From positions 1,178,001 through 1,242,000 of the forward strand of contig NC_091272.1 of NCBI RefSeq assembly GCF_042100115.1: DNA of 64,000 nt, read 5' to 3'. This document shows, piece by piece, positions 1 to 11,996 of the stretch (the first letter of the stretch is position 1; each line of letters begins with the position of its first letter). Source of the DNA: Alternaria dauci. Taxonomy: Eukaryota > Ascomycota > Dothideomycetes > Pleosporales > Pleosporaceae. The translations under genes were made by a program, and so were the position numbers. The notes beneath the pieces are model-generated. The model was not told where the DNA came from, ran no database searches, and was given only the letters and a program-made list of their open reading frames with translations.

Positions 1-425
1 CATAATTTGTTCTTTTCGACAGCATTGGGGGCTGGAGAGCTCACGACACACGCGCGTACCATCTAGTGTCACTCTGTCTTTCTTCTCTGCGTGTTGCAGT
101 TGAGAATGGTAAGGGAACTCACTTACCTACCTTTTATCTACAATCCTTCTTACTCGACATCACTCCAGCACAACGTCACGCAAAGGGCATGGGTAGGGGA
201 AATGGCAATCAAGCATCATCGTCATGTCTTGCGACACTCGGACTCAGCGACACCTAGTGGGGAGAGAACCTTTTGTTTCATTGACACCTGATCATCATGC
301 CGCCGTATATAGCCGTAAAACCATGCCATAGTCGTGGCAGAAACCCTTTCCCAGACACCATGTTTTCAGTAAGCCGAGAAAGGAGGAAGAAGGGAGACCG
401 GTGGGTCGCGCGTGCGCATTCGTAT
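1..425. other. 3' flank of the eS17 gene, no gene seen
   Basis: This stretch lies downstream of the ribosomal protein gene, which reads leftward and ends at 426. Only short overlapping ORFs occur. An acceptor-like gtgttgcag is followed within about 10 bases by gtaagg near 95-115, but I could attach neither to a coding exon. Confidence 0.5.
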
Positions 426-1114
426 CTACGAGCGGGCGGGGCGGTCGTTGAAGCGGCGGGGACCGCGCTCGACAACTTGTTGTTGAGAGACGGCAATGAC
501 GTTGGTGGGGATGCTGTCGAACTATTGAGTGTGTCAGTAAATGACATGATACAGTGTGAGAAAGGAGCAACGTACGCCCATGGACTTGAGCAGGTCCTTG
601 GTCTCCTGGTCGACGTCGAGCGAGCCAGACTCGCTGTTCTGGGTGAAGTCGAGAGCGGAGATCTCGGGGACGTACTGGTCCTTTCGCTCACGCTCCTCTT
701 CTTGGAGCTTGAAGGAAATGCCACGAACGGGACCACGCTGGATACGCTTCATCCTGCGAGTCGTTAGTCCGATGCCTGTTGCAAAAGAGCGAGTTGCTCA
801 TTAGGCGTTCAGCTTTGGGATAGGAGTGGCTTCCCGTTGAAGTGCTAGAGAGCCTGCGCAGAGCCAATGTTCGGCGCAAACTGCTCCAGCCCTTCCAGGT
901 CCTGCCCTCACTACCACTGCCTCAACCCTGGCGTAGCGACGTACAAGTGAGTGGTGTATCCGGCAATCTTGTTTCGGAGCCTCTTGGAGGCAATGATGGC
1001 AATCTCATCACAGATCCTCTTGTTGGTCTCGAAGTCCAGCGACAACTTGGGGTAGTAACGCTCAATGATGACCTTGGCGGACTTCTTGACGGTCTTAGTT
1101 CGGACGCGACCCAT
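426..1114 (-). CDS. rps17: 40S ribosomal protein S17 (eS17)
   Basis: Structural protein of the small cytosolic ribosomal subunit. There are three coding exons, 1114-945, 753-576 and 521-426, giving 147 residues, the usual size for fungal eS17. The start [14 protein letters not shown] and the following run through [19 protein letters not shown] are textbook eS17 and fix the start at 1114, although the frame stays open further upstream. Exon 2 carries [19 protein letters not shown], and exon 3 ends in an Arg-rich tail RFNDRPARS. Introns use GTACGT donors and CAG or TAG acceptors, and phases close exactly. Its nearest neighbour is the exchanger gene on the same strand. Several introns in a short ribosomal protein gene is normal for fungi. 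Confidence 0.97.
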
Positions 1115-1553
1115 TTTGGCGACTTGTTGTGTGAGCTGGGAGAAGAGGTTGTCGTGGGAAGGGGCGGTGGCTGTCGGGTTAGTTGGATTGTCGCTGAGAA
1201 GTAGAAGTCGGTAGGACGGCTCGAGAATTCGCGTAATGTGTGTGCTGGTCAATGCGCAGCGCTAGTCGTAGGGGGCTTAGCGTCCATACGCAGTTGACCA
1301 TCACGAACACCATCTTGCGGCATGTCGCATAGGAGAAGAATTGGTGTCATATATGTAGTATTGCTATCTCACGGTCGCTCGCTAATTACTGCTAATCCAA
1401 AAGAACGCTCAAAAAAAAGTTCATCACAGATGCTCGCTAACAACAATGCACCAGGCTCCTCGAAGACCACTTTATGCTGAGACTCCAGGCTCCTTAGCCC
1501 TGCGAGTGCCAATCTAAGGTGAGGGATCCCAATTACTTCCATCCGACTCGCCG
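1115..1553. other. Intergenic: eS17 promoter and exchanger 3' flank
   Basis: About 440 bp between two leftward genes. The part next to 1114 is pyrimidine-rich when read on the minus strand and presumably holds the leader of the ribosomal protein mRNA. I see no other gene. Confidence 0.5.
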
Positions 1554-3131
1554 CTAGTGACCGCCCTCAGTGCTGCCACCGTGGTGCGCAGGATTGGGGA
1601 AGTAGAACGCGCAGATTGCGATGATAATGTACGTCATCACGCAAAGCATGCCCTCGAGATAGTTGGAGCTCCTATCACGTAGGAAAGAGCCCACCGCCAA
1701 AACGGCGAGAATCAGAGCGACCGCGTCAAAGATGGCGAAGTTGTAGTCCATGCCGACACCGATGCCCCAGCCAACCAGTACTACGAGCGGTGCATTGAAC
1801 AAGGCAGTCTGGATAGACGCACCCAGGACGTGAGCAAGAGCCATGTTGATCTGGTTGTCATAGGCTTCGTCGATAGCGAGTAGATGTTCGGCAATCTTCT
1901 CAACAAGCGGGATCAGAATAAGACCGACGAAGGCATCGCTGATACCCCGCTCCTCTACGATATACGGGATTTCTAGAACGAGAGAGATTGCGACAAGCGC
2001 TACGCAAGCCAGCGAGATGAGAAGGGCGACGATCACTTCGGTCATGGTAAGCTTGGGCTTCGCCAACTCCTCATGGCGGTCCTTGTCCTTGTGGTCGTCC
2101 GCCTCGTAGATTTCGTGGAACAGACCATCGTGCGATACGGTTTGGAAGTACACATAGACCAAGTAGCCTATGATTGATATGATGGCTACGCCACGGGAAA
2201 TCAGACGAGTGTTGTACGGGATATCCACGGTCGTCAAATCGTAGTTAGGGTTTTGGTAGAGGTATGCGTAGAAGATGGCAGGAAGTACAAGCGCCGCTAC
2301 ACAGGTCAGTATTGGAGTCGAACAAGATACAGAAGAGAGACGTACTGGCAGCGACAAGCATCAAACCACTACCGTTCTCGGAGACGGCAGGGTGGAACTC
2401 TTGGTGGTCGTTTTTGAGACCGCCGAATACAAAACTGCAGCAAATTAGCACGATAGGTCAACTGATGCACAAGGGAGTGCTTACCATGATCCGAGGCACA
2501 GGAGTAGGTTGGCAAGGATGGAACCTAGGATGGCAGCCTTGATAACTTGTACGTTTCTATCGCCTTCTGATGTCCCGATCAAGACCATGAACAGAATGAT
2601 TTCAACGATTGAACCGAACGTCGTCTCGAGGACAACGGCAAAGGCCTTGTTGGGCATCTTGCGGGAGAATTCCTGTCCAGCGAAGCCGAGCAAGTTTGCT
2701 GCGGGCAACATGGCAATGTAATTGGTGATGAAGATTGCCAGATGCCACTTGGGTTTCGCAAAGTGCTGTTGACGTTGTCAGTATATACGACCGGTACGTT
2801 GGTATACCAGACTTACCAATGCGATGGCGATGGGTACGATAGGCCACAAGCAGTTGACTAGCATAGACGGCGTGCTGCTACTCCTGCCAGAGATGACAAG
2901 AAACTTGATTGGATTGAACCCCCTTCTGCCACTCTCGCCCTCAGGATGCAGGCCTGGAGTCACCCTATGACCATTGTGGTTATACTGCGGCAGAGACGAC
3001 CGCCGTCTAGATCTATCGCGGCGATCGCCGTCGCGGCGTGTCGTCTTTTCGGAGGTATAGTGTCGTTCTCGCGATGAGCGGTGCCCGTGGCCGCTCGGGT
3101 AGTCTCGCGAGCTTCTTTCACGGTGCGCCAT
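1554..3131 (-). CDS. Divergent CAX-family cation/proton exchanger
   Basis: Predicted membrane antiporter of the calcium/cation exchanger superfamily, VCX1-like, probably vacuolar or Golgi. Exons are 3131-2817, 2765-2485, 2434-2346 and 2296-1554, giving 475 residues. The first ~75 residues form a hydrophilic Arg/His/Ser-rich tail, followed by about ten hydrophobic segments. The second alpha-repeat is around residues 354-400 (LILIPLVEKIAEHLLA, then HVLGASIQTALFNAPLVVLVGW). An acidic/His-rich loop near 289-306 (HEIYEADDHKDKDRHEE) precedes the C-terminal half. The family signature is altered: the first repeat reads TFGSIVEI (G156-E160) where CAX proteins have GNAVE, and the second reads VEKIAEH (E365) where they have GNAAEH. 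The Glu residues remain but both Asn are lost. Ion specificity cannot be assigned from sequence. Confidence 0.88.
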
Positions 3132-4385
3132 GGTGTTGTTAAATGTAGGCTGCTTAGGTTGTAGTATTCACAGGCAATGGGTGCTGGTTGCGGGCGAAGA
3201 CTGCACAACCGGGGCCCTGCGGTGAGTGTTTCAGGGCGTGCGTATGAGTAGACCTGCAGCGGCTGCAGTCTGTAAGGCTGCAATCGAGGAGAAAGTGTAA
3301 GAGTGTAGGCCAAAAGGAAAAACAAGAGGGCCGGTGACACTAGACATTGTAAAAGGGCCGGGCGTCATTTCGGGAGGAGTAGTAGACTTCCTTGTTTACG
3401 ACGTGCAGGAGGTCGCGGACGGGCGCGTCCAACTACAACACACAGCCTCAGCGCCAGGATCGCCAAACAACGAAAATGTCGCAGCGGGGCTACACCGGAA
3501 CTCTGCGAGTGGCTACCAGACCGCCTTTCAATCGTGCTCCATTCGTCCTGCCACATGTTCATCAGTTGTCTAGCTGAGCTTATCTGCCCTAGACACGTCA
3601 CCAAGCACCGCACAACGTCCCTGGCAATGCTTAACACCCCTTGGCTGCATCCTGACGCCGATTTCAGAACAGGGTTTCAGGTCCATGCACATTGACGTGG
3701 GCCCAGACTCCACATCTCAGGTTTAACAAGGGGCTGGGGGGGGGGGAGGGTCTCGATCTCCACTGCGCAAATGCGAGCTACCCGATGGAAGGCTGGACGC
3801 TACCAACCTCCAGACATCGCGTGCATCGAGTGCGCTATTGAACACAAACGCAGAAACATGCTTCTGATGAGACGGCTGCGGAGTTTTGCACGAACATGAC
3901 CTTACCGATCGCAATATTGAAAAGGCCCGAGGGGTTGCGAATGATGACGATCGAACGTCGATTGTGGTTCAACCTGCGTACATATACAAAGAGCATCCTC
4001 CCACCAAATATCCGGAACGTGATGATCAGGTTGAGGTTCGAGCTCACGCTGATTGGTTCTTGAACGGCCGTCGTACCTTGCATGCGATAGACTAGTGTCG
4101 GGATGGCTACGCGTGAACCTATGCAGGGCTGCATTTCTACAATGTGCTGCTCTGCCCACTTCGCACTCCGCAATCCTCAATGACGATGTTTGAAGACACC
4201 CCAAAGTGTCCGCGAGTATGTGATTTACGCTCGAGCGTGATCACCTGCCTTCGTGCACGGGGACATGTGTTATCAGTAGGCGCGTGCTAGCGTCATGGCA
4301 ACAGCGACACCTTTATCAACAACATACAAACACCATCCATCTATCTCACTCCACCCCACACCTTTCCATCTCCACATTTCACAAC
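3132..4385. other. Divergent intergenic region (exchanger / M28 peptidase)
   Basis: A 1.25 kb gap between divergently transcribed genes. It has only short ORFs on both strands, none with recognisable protein sequence. It holds an 11-base G run in a G-rich block at 3730-3750 and a CT-rich stretch just before 4386 that looks like the peptidase leader. Confidence 0.5.
3730..3750 (+). repeat. G-rich homopolymer block
   Basis: The block has four G, then CT, then eleven G, then A, then three G, inside the intergenic region. The spacing could allow a G-quadruplex on the plus strand. It may equally be a simple homopolymer, where length is error-prone in assemblies. Confidence 0.6.
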
Positions 4386-6014
4386 ATGGTCTTCTACTCG
4401 GGCTTCGCGCTGTGCGCAGCCATCACAGGCGCGGCTGCGCTCCAGGTTCCGCTCCTATCGTCCAGTAACCAAGCGCCACTCGGCCATCCACATGGAACGA
4501 AACCGTTAGTCAACTCCACAGAGCTACAGGACCTCATCAGTGGAGACAGGCTGATGGCGCGCGCCAAGAAGATGTATGAGATTGCGAAGCTCGGCGAGGA
4601 GGAATACAACCATCCCACCAGAGTCATCGGGAGTGCTGGTGAGTCTGCCCCCGTGACATGTTGCTTGCTAATGCTAATGAACCTGTAGGCCACCTCGGAA
4701 CGCTATCTTACATTTACGAAACTGTCCTTGAGCTTGGCGACTACTACACAATCACCAACCAGACTTTCCCAGCTGTTTCCGGCAATGTCTTTGAATCGCG
4801 TCTTGTCATCGGTGACGGTGTGCCCAAGTCTGCAAGGCCTATGGGGTTGACGCCACCCACCAAGGACAAAGAGCCTGTGCATGGTGATCTTGTGTTTGTT
4901 GAAAACGAGGGTTGCCAGGAGTCTGACTTCCCAGACTCCGTAGCCGGCAACATCGCCTTCGTCAAGCGTGGTGTATGCCCCTTCGGCACCAAGTCCGAGC
5001 ATGCTGGTCGCAAAGGTGCGGTTGCTGCCATTGTGTACAACTACGAAAAAGACGCCGTCTCAGGTACCCTTGGAACGCCATCACCCGATCACATTGCCAC
5101 ATTTGGCCTATCTGGTGAAGAAGCTGAGCCAATCCTGAAGAAGCTTGAGAAGGGAAAGCGCGTTGATGCGATCGCCTATATCGACGCCGAAGTCAACACA
5201 ATCCTTACCGTCAATATTGTCGCACAGACGACAGCTGGCGACCCAGACAACTGTGTCATGCTCGGTGCCCACAGTGATAGTGTTACCGAAGGCCCAGGAA
5301 TCAACGATGATGGATCAGGCACAATGTCGCTGCTTGAGGTAGCCACACAACTCACCAAGTTCAACGTGAGCAACTGTGTGAGGTTTGCCTGGTGGGCAGG
5401 TGAAGAAGAAGGCCTATTGGGTTCGGACTACTATGTCGCCTCTTTGCCCGAGGAGGAGAATCAGAAGATCCGTCTCTTCATGGATTACGATATGATGGCG
5501 AGCCCAAACTTCGCCTACCAAATCTACAATGCTACAAACGCGCTGAACCCCACTGGCTCGGAAGAGCTGCGCGATCTGTACATCGAATGGTACAAGGACC
5601 AAGGACTGAACTACACCTTCATTCCCTTCGACGGCCGCAGCGACTATGACGGCTTCATCCGAAATGGTATTCCGGGTGGTGGTATTGCCACGGGAGCGGA
5701 GGGTATCAAGACTGAGGAGGAGGTTGAGATGTTTGGAGGAAAGGCGGGAGATTGGTATGACAACTGCTACCATCAGCTTTGCGACGATATCTCAAACCTC
5801 AACGAGACCGCGTGGGTCGTCAACACGAAGGTATGTACTTGCAAAACTCAATATGGAGAGGAATCTCGCTAACACTTCGCAGCTCATCGCACACTCCGTC
5901 GCGACATATGCGCGCTCCTTCAAGGGTTTCCCGAAACGAGAGCTTGAGGCTTCGGTCAAGTCTACGGCGTACAGGGAGAACGTAAAATACCATGGTGATA
6001 AGATGTTCATCTAG
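4386..6014 (+). CDS. Secreted M28 aminopeptidase (aminopeptidase Y-like) with PA domain
   Basis: Zinc aminopeptidase that removes N-terminal residues from peptides, secreted or vacuolar. Exons are 4386-4638, 4689-5830 and 5883-6014, giving 508 residues. The start sits in ACAACATGG and opens a signal peptide (about residues 1-19, ending near AALQ). A PA (protease-associated) domain lies around 110-240. The M28 catalytic core has GAHSDSV (zinc His279), INDDGSG (bridging Asp291), WWAGEEEGLLGS (catalytic/zinc Glu323-Glu324), MDYDMMASPNF, and a C-terminal YHQLCDDISNLN His ligand. All expected ligands are visible, so the enzyme should be active. Several N-x-S/T sites suggest glycosylation. The TGT gene follows on the same strand after 271 bp with no functional link. 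Confidence 0.95.
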
Positions 6015-6285
6015 GACATATCCTCCTTTACTTGCCTGCGTATGGTCTAATCTTTGTTGGGTTTAACTGGTGTGCAAATATATTATTATGGATTGATATG
6101 AACATTTCTTGGGAATCAGCGCTACCAGATTTCGTGAATGCCCGACACATGACTGTTTCTCTGTTATATGGGAATATCAAGCTCAAGGTTGTTCAACGTA
6201 ATTGACGGGCTCTGGAATGGATCAGGACGACTAACGCCAGGAAGCCGCGCTAAGCGAACGGGCCGTAACCGAGTCATCGGTCGCA

Positions 6286-7857
6286 ATGTCGCGTCTTATT
6301 GCGGGATGCATCGCCTCCAATCGCATAATGGCGCCTGTATCGATGCCTTCAGCGCTCACGTTTGAGCTGCTGGGGAAGTGCTCAGTATGTAAAATCCGGA
6401 CCTGACAGTTGAGCACCGTCTAACAGCCTCAGGTGACCAAAGCACGCGCCGCAACGCTACACCTGCCTCATGGCCCCGTACCCCTCCCCATCTTCATGCC
6501 CGTTGCGACGCAGGCTTCCCTTAAAGGCCTCACGCCAGACCAACTCGAAGATCAGGGCTGTCGGCTATGTTTGAACAACACGTATCATCTGTACGGAAGA
6601 ATGCTCGCCTCTATCCGTGCCAGCAGCTGCTGACTTGAGGGAGAGGCCTGAAGCCGGGACAGGCGACACTTGATGCCATCGGCGGCGCGCACAAGCTGCA
6701 GTCATGGCCACACAATATCCTCACAGGTGCCACACGACACCATAACAAGATGAAGAGGCGGAAGTGCTGACTGCTACAGATAGCGGTGGGTGGGTGATAC
6801 CTCCAATCTCGTCCCAACTGAGCAACAGCTGATGCCGACACCAGCTTCCAGATGGTATCCCTCCTCAAACTCGCCAAAGTCACCGAGGAAGGCGTCCGCT
6901 TCCTCAGTCCCCACGATGGGTCTCCCATGCTGCTCACGCCCGAACACTCGATATCCCTCCAGAACTCCATCGGGTCCGACATCATCATGCAGCTCGACGA
7001 CGTTATCGCGACCACCTCGCCCGATCATGCGCGTATGAAGGAAGCCATGGAACGCTCGGTACGCTGGCTTGACCGCTGCATACAAGCGCACAGATATCCA
7101 GAGAGGCAGAACCTCTTCTGCATTATACAAGGAGGCTTGGACTTGGACATGCGCCAAGAGTGTACGGCTGAGATGGTTGCGCGAGACACGCCAGGCATTG
7201 CGATAGGAGGCTTGTCTGGTGGAGAGGAGAAAGCGGCTTACTGTGACGTCGTCAAGACGTGCACCGATCTGCTACCTGAGAAGAAGCCTCGATATGTCAT
7301 GGGCGTGGTACGTCTTGGATGACCTGCGACATATAACGGCTTGCTGACAGAACCAGGGCTACCCAGAAGATCTGGTCGTGTCCGTAGCACTTGGTGCAGA
7401 CATGTTCGATTGCGTTTGGCCAACCCGCACGGCTGTAAGGCATACCGTCTGCTTCTCTCTAGACTTTACTAATATTTTGCAGCGTTTCGGTAACGCCATT
7501 ACTGCCCAAGGTGGCCTCAATCTACGTAACGCCGCTTTTTCTGAAGACTTTGGCCCTATTGAGGAAGGTTGTAAATGCACATGCTGCCGTCCAACGACCG
7601 AAGGCGGACTTGGTATCACCAGAGCCTACATCTACCACGTTACCGCCAAAGAGACCGCTGGAGCGCATCTTCTTACAATGCACAACGTGTACTACCAACT
7701 GAACTTGATGAGAGGGGTAAGAGAGGCCATCCTGCAAGATCGATATCCGCAGTTCGTCAAAGACTTCTTCAGCAAGCTGCACAACGGGGACAAGGACAAG
7801 TATCCTAAATGGGCAGTCGACGCGCTTAGAGGTGTTGGTGTAGACCTGCTCAGCTAG
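6286..7857 (+). CDS. QTRT1: Queuine tRNA-ribosyltransferase catalytic subunit
   Basis: Exchanges guanine-34 for queuine in the anticodons of Asn, Asp, His and Tyr tRNAs. In eukaryotes it works with a QTRT2-type partner. Seven exons are inferred: 6286-6384, 6433-6590, 6644-6726, 6780-6789, 6845-7307, 7357-7434 and 7483-7857, giving 421 residues. The product matches family landmarks: LNNTYHL, LTDSGGFQMVS (Asp114), [26 protein letters not shown], the nucleophile region [14 protein letters not shown] (Asp289), and the zinc site C327-x-C329-x2-C332 plus His359. Exon 4 is only 10 nt and encodes the active-site Asp-Ser-Gly. The exon 2/3 junction uses a weak GGGAG acceptor and is the least certain. 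Queuine comes from bacteria or the environment, so this implies salvage. Confidence 0.95.
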
Positions 7858-8036
7858 TAGACGGATAGAAAGTATTACCACTGATAAGACGTAAAACTCA
7901 ATCTGCTTTATGACTACTTGAGAGAAGTGATTAGGAGAAAGGACTGAAGTATTAATGCTAGTCTCATTCGATATCTCACGAGCGCAAAATCGATTATCTC
8001 GAACTAGAATTTCAACACACAAGGCACCCATCGACT

Positions 8037-9461
8037 CTATGATCCATACTCCGGCGGGCTCCAAATCTTCGACGACCCAAAAGCTGGAATATATTTTCCA
8101 ATCACACCACTGAATTTCTGAATATATGGATGTGATAGCGTGCCGGTTATAGTGTTGAAGATCTTGATGCCCCACTCCGTCTGCGGGTTTGCAATCTGCG
8201 GTGCGCCTGGAATGAGTTTCTGCGCCTTGTCGACGTATTCCCGAGCAACGCGTTCGTAGTTTGCTAGTGCGGTGGGAATGTCGTCTTGGTTGCGGGAGAT
8301 CTCGCCCGCGAGGACATAGGCGCCGACTATGGCTGCTCCGGTTCCCTGTCGTAGACGTTAGTATCAAGTTCTCACTGTTGAGCAGATATGTTAAGGGAAC
8401 TTACAACACCAGAGATTGGACTTGGGCAATATGCTGCATCGCCCACTAGAGCTACTCGCCCCTTGTGCCAAGTATCCATCTTGACCTGCGCGATCTGCTG
8501 CATGTAGAAATCGTCCGCCTTCTTCATCTCCCGTATGCAACGCTCCGTCTGCCATCCTGCGCCCTCAAACTCTTTCTCGAACCATGCTTGCTGCTCTTCC
8601 CTGGTGCCCTTCTTCAGCAGCTTATCTAGCTCGTCGAAACGACTCAGGTTCGCATCGGTGACGGCGAGATAAGCCCTCGTCGTGCCATACTGGTCCGGTC
8701 GTAACAAAAACAGCCGGCCGCGCGATGCATTGTACCACTGTGCATACTGGGTGTCGGAGGGATCGCGAGGCATAGTGAAGAGCGCAGAGTACTGTCCGAG
8801 ACGGTACAGGTAATCGTCGTTGTTGGGCCCGTGACCGAAGACTATGCGGCGGGTTCGTGACATTTGGCCATCGCCGCCTATGACGACGTCGAACTCTGTG
8901 GGAGGGAGTTTGCCGTTCTTGAAGGTGACGAGGGCTTTGCTGTCTTTTGATTCGTCTTGTTGGATGTCGATGGCCATTTCGTCGAAGATGTAGGTTATTT
9001 GTGGGTTATCCTTTGTGAGTTCGTACACGATGCGTGCCATGTCTCCTCGTAGGATTTCGTACTCACTTGTTGCTGAGACGAGGTTAGATCGAGATTCCTA
9101 TCGTGTCTTCACCGGCATCTTCCTGTTAGCAAAGTATTGGGGCTAGCATACCACTTTGTCTCTCGTCCTCCCCAGTAGCTTCAAAAGTCGCCCGCCTTTG
9201 GCCGTCCCGATACACAAATTGCATGCCAACTTCTGTTGTAGTCTTCTCTTTCACCTTGTCTAGTATTCCCATCTTCTTCACGATTGGTAGGCATGACGAG
9301 CGCAGATCTACGGCTTGTCCGCCTAGTCTTGGTTCGGGCGCACGCTCTAGGATGGTGATTTGGCACGTTGGCATGAAGCGATGCAGCCAGTATGCAGTGA
9401 CAGGACCGGCAATACCGGAGCCATTTATGAGAATTTTGAGAGGACTTGTGGCTGATGGCAT
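8037..9461 (-). CDS. FAD-dependent monooxygenase (FAD_binding_3 type)
   Basis: Flavoprotein hydroxylase of the PHBH-like class. The substrate cannot be read from sequence. Exons are 9461-9152, 9072-8405 and 8345-8037, giving 428 residues, a normal length. A Rossmann dinucleotide motif is at the N-terminus (INGSGIAGP, Gly14-Gly19), the conserved SEYEILRGDM follows exon 2's start, the DG motif is VVIGGDGQ (Asp171-Gly172), and the ribityl-binding GD motif is VALVGDAAYCPSP (Asp315). The start at MPSATS is chosen because the Rossmann strand begins immediately after it. It converges with the TGT gene (179 bp apart) and diverges from the 2OG oxygenase 2.5 kb away. Two redox enzymes alone are not a biosynthetic cluster. 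Confidence 0.93.
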
Positions 9462-11996
9462 CTCGTTTGCGACAAGAGAATTCGAAAAAGGTCTGGACAG
9501 AGATTTTGGGTGCTGAGTGGCTGAGATATGATTCTGACAACGATATGCAAGGTGTTGCGGCTGAACGTGTACCACAGGATGGATGAAATGGAAACTGCAA
9601 GCGCGATATTCTCGAACCGGACGTCCGTACACCCAAATTACTTATACTCTCATCAATTCGTCCATCGGTCCTTTGCATGCATCCTGATCGTACCGCTCTC
9701 CCTTACCCCAGGTGCAGCCCACTAGGATACACAGTATCACGAGTCGGAACTCCGTGCTTCGAGCTTGCAGATCGGGCTCTCAGACGCTACGGCGAAATTT
9801 CACCGTCACTAATGACATCACCAAGGTTCCAAGACAATCGGTGGTCGTCCCGGACGCAGCTAACTTTAATTCTGTATCCAATCGCCAGAAGCCCAAGAAT
9901 TGTTCAGGTTCCAGGCGTGCGCTTGTGCGTGAACAAGAGCTCGAAAGACTGTCGGTCGCCAATTATGTTCCGATGCCGTGAGGGACGAAGGTGCTCGTAA
10001 TTTTTGCTTCAACAGGCTGAATGTTGCATCGGGGGATGCGAAAGTCCCGGCAGGATTTCAATGACGCTGGTAAGGCCTCCACACGACGATGCATCGAACC
10101 TTTCATCAGCATCCGTCGCCGAAGATTATTTCTGTGATCGGAACATGTTTTCATCAGAGTGTGCATATTCAGAGACTTGCAGTCAGGTGATAGCACGGAG
10201 TTGCGCTTGATTGGGCTGAGAGTGGAATGACACGCTACCTAGCTTGATGACTAACACACGCGGGTCTGACGCGTGTATTGTCTGCCAGGGATAGCATCTC
10301 TATACATTCAAGCCTCCTTCATACCTACCTGATGATTAGACAACTTATTGACCCCTGCGCGCATAGCGGGTGCTTGCTGTAGTAGATCAGCCAATATGGT
10401 CGCGTACTCGTCTTCACTGAGCAGTTTGACAGTCTGCGGGTATCCCGGTAAACAGAAGTACGTTTATACTGAAGACGTTATGGGCAATACACCCTCTATG
10501 ATGCAAAACTGACGCTTGTTAGCATATGAATTCAACAAGAGCTCGGTCACCTGCCCATCGCTAACCAGCAAGCCCGCCAACTCCATTCGTGTAGCTTATC
10601 GCATGCCCGAGTAGCCCACAGACCGTGCCCACCAACATGCCACACGCATACATAACCAAATTGCTTAACGGCAGGCAGTGTGCAGGATACCTGAAGTTGA
10701 GATGGTACAACACGCCGGGTAGAAGCTTGCAGAGGCAAAGATGCAAAGTCGGTTTATATCTTACCGGCATTTTGCAGTCTCAAGTGGCCTGCCTCGGCTA
10801 CCCCAAGAAGAAGTGACAAGCCAGGATACCGGAGTAGTTACGCGTCGTAGCCTGACACATCAATACTGAACATTACTCGGCTCATCTAGATGCCTGGGGG
10901 GAAACGTTTCAATATCAGTGTTACAACCGGCTGGAACAAGCGTATATGGATACTGGAGGATGCTCAAAGCCCAGGCCCATTGGGATGGAGGAAGATTACC
11001 AAGTTGCTTCCTTGTGCCGATGCCCTCCTCTTTATCCAGGAATCGCCGTGTTCGAGACGCCCTTGACGTTCATGTGCATGAAGAAGAAGATGAAGGCATG
11101 TCTGTATTTCATACGGGCGTCCACTTTCCGGTGTGCCTCTTGAGCGCAATGTTCGCGCGTTGGGTTTTGGGCGCCTTAGGTGGTTGCACATGGCCAACCT
11201 CTTGGTCAGGCCTTTGTCAAATCGTCGAAGTGCCGTCATTCATGCCTTGTTCACGTCTCTTTCGATAGTACGAATTACAAAGAATGGAAGGAAAGAGCCA
11301 GGCATTGGAAGCTTACCAAAGAGACGGTCGATTTACATGGGATTTTCTCGAAAACATGACTTCCTCATGCTCCCACGCCGTCGCCGACGTCACTGTAGCA
11401 GCAAGGGAAACTCCCCGCCTCGCTCTAGGTAGTCGTATAACTATAGCATGCGTCTCAACTGTACGATTAAGGCACCGTTACGATACCCACGGCCAGTAGC
11501 TTCATGCTATAGTGTAAGACAAAGGGCTGACGGCAACACCGAACGACACTTGACGGTGACTGTATATGCTACTTGTCGACTGCAAAGGACGGCGGAAACG
11601 CACAACAGGCGTTATGATACCTTCTCACACAATATTCGGATGAGCGAAATTCCCCTGCCCATCACACGATCAAATCGCGACAATGCACTGTAAATGGCCT
11701 CGATATGGCCAAAATAATGATTGCGGTTCAAGACAACGCTTCATGCGGAGTATGAATTCAGCTGAAGAATTATGAGGTATTAATGAGAAGAGCGTGGGTT
11801 ATGTGACGCGGTCATGCGAGCACGACGTCTAGCGGGGTATTGCGTGCTCGCCACCTCCGCATGTGTGCCAGGAAACACAAACGACCACCATAGGCTGGAG
11901 AGAACGGTGGATGATTTCATGGTATGCATATATGTGTAATCAGCATGCTTGCAAACCTCAAATTTCGCTACTGCCACCAACAACACGCATTCAACG
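9462..11996. other. Gene-poor 2.5 kb between two divergent oxygenase genes
   Basis: I examined both strands and found only short unrelated ORFs, the largest about 116 codons at 10918-11268, with no recognisable domain or consistent splice structure. I saw no tRNA-like, repeat or transposon structure. It presumably contains both promoters. Confidence 0.5.

Noticed and set aside
3835..4204. Overlapping leftward frames of about 100-112 codons between the exchanger and the M28 peptidase
   Set aside because: Two different frames overlap the same bases with no recognisable motif, and neither has good start context. Treated as chance ORFs.
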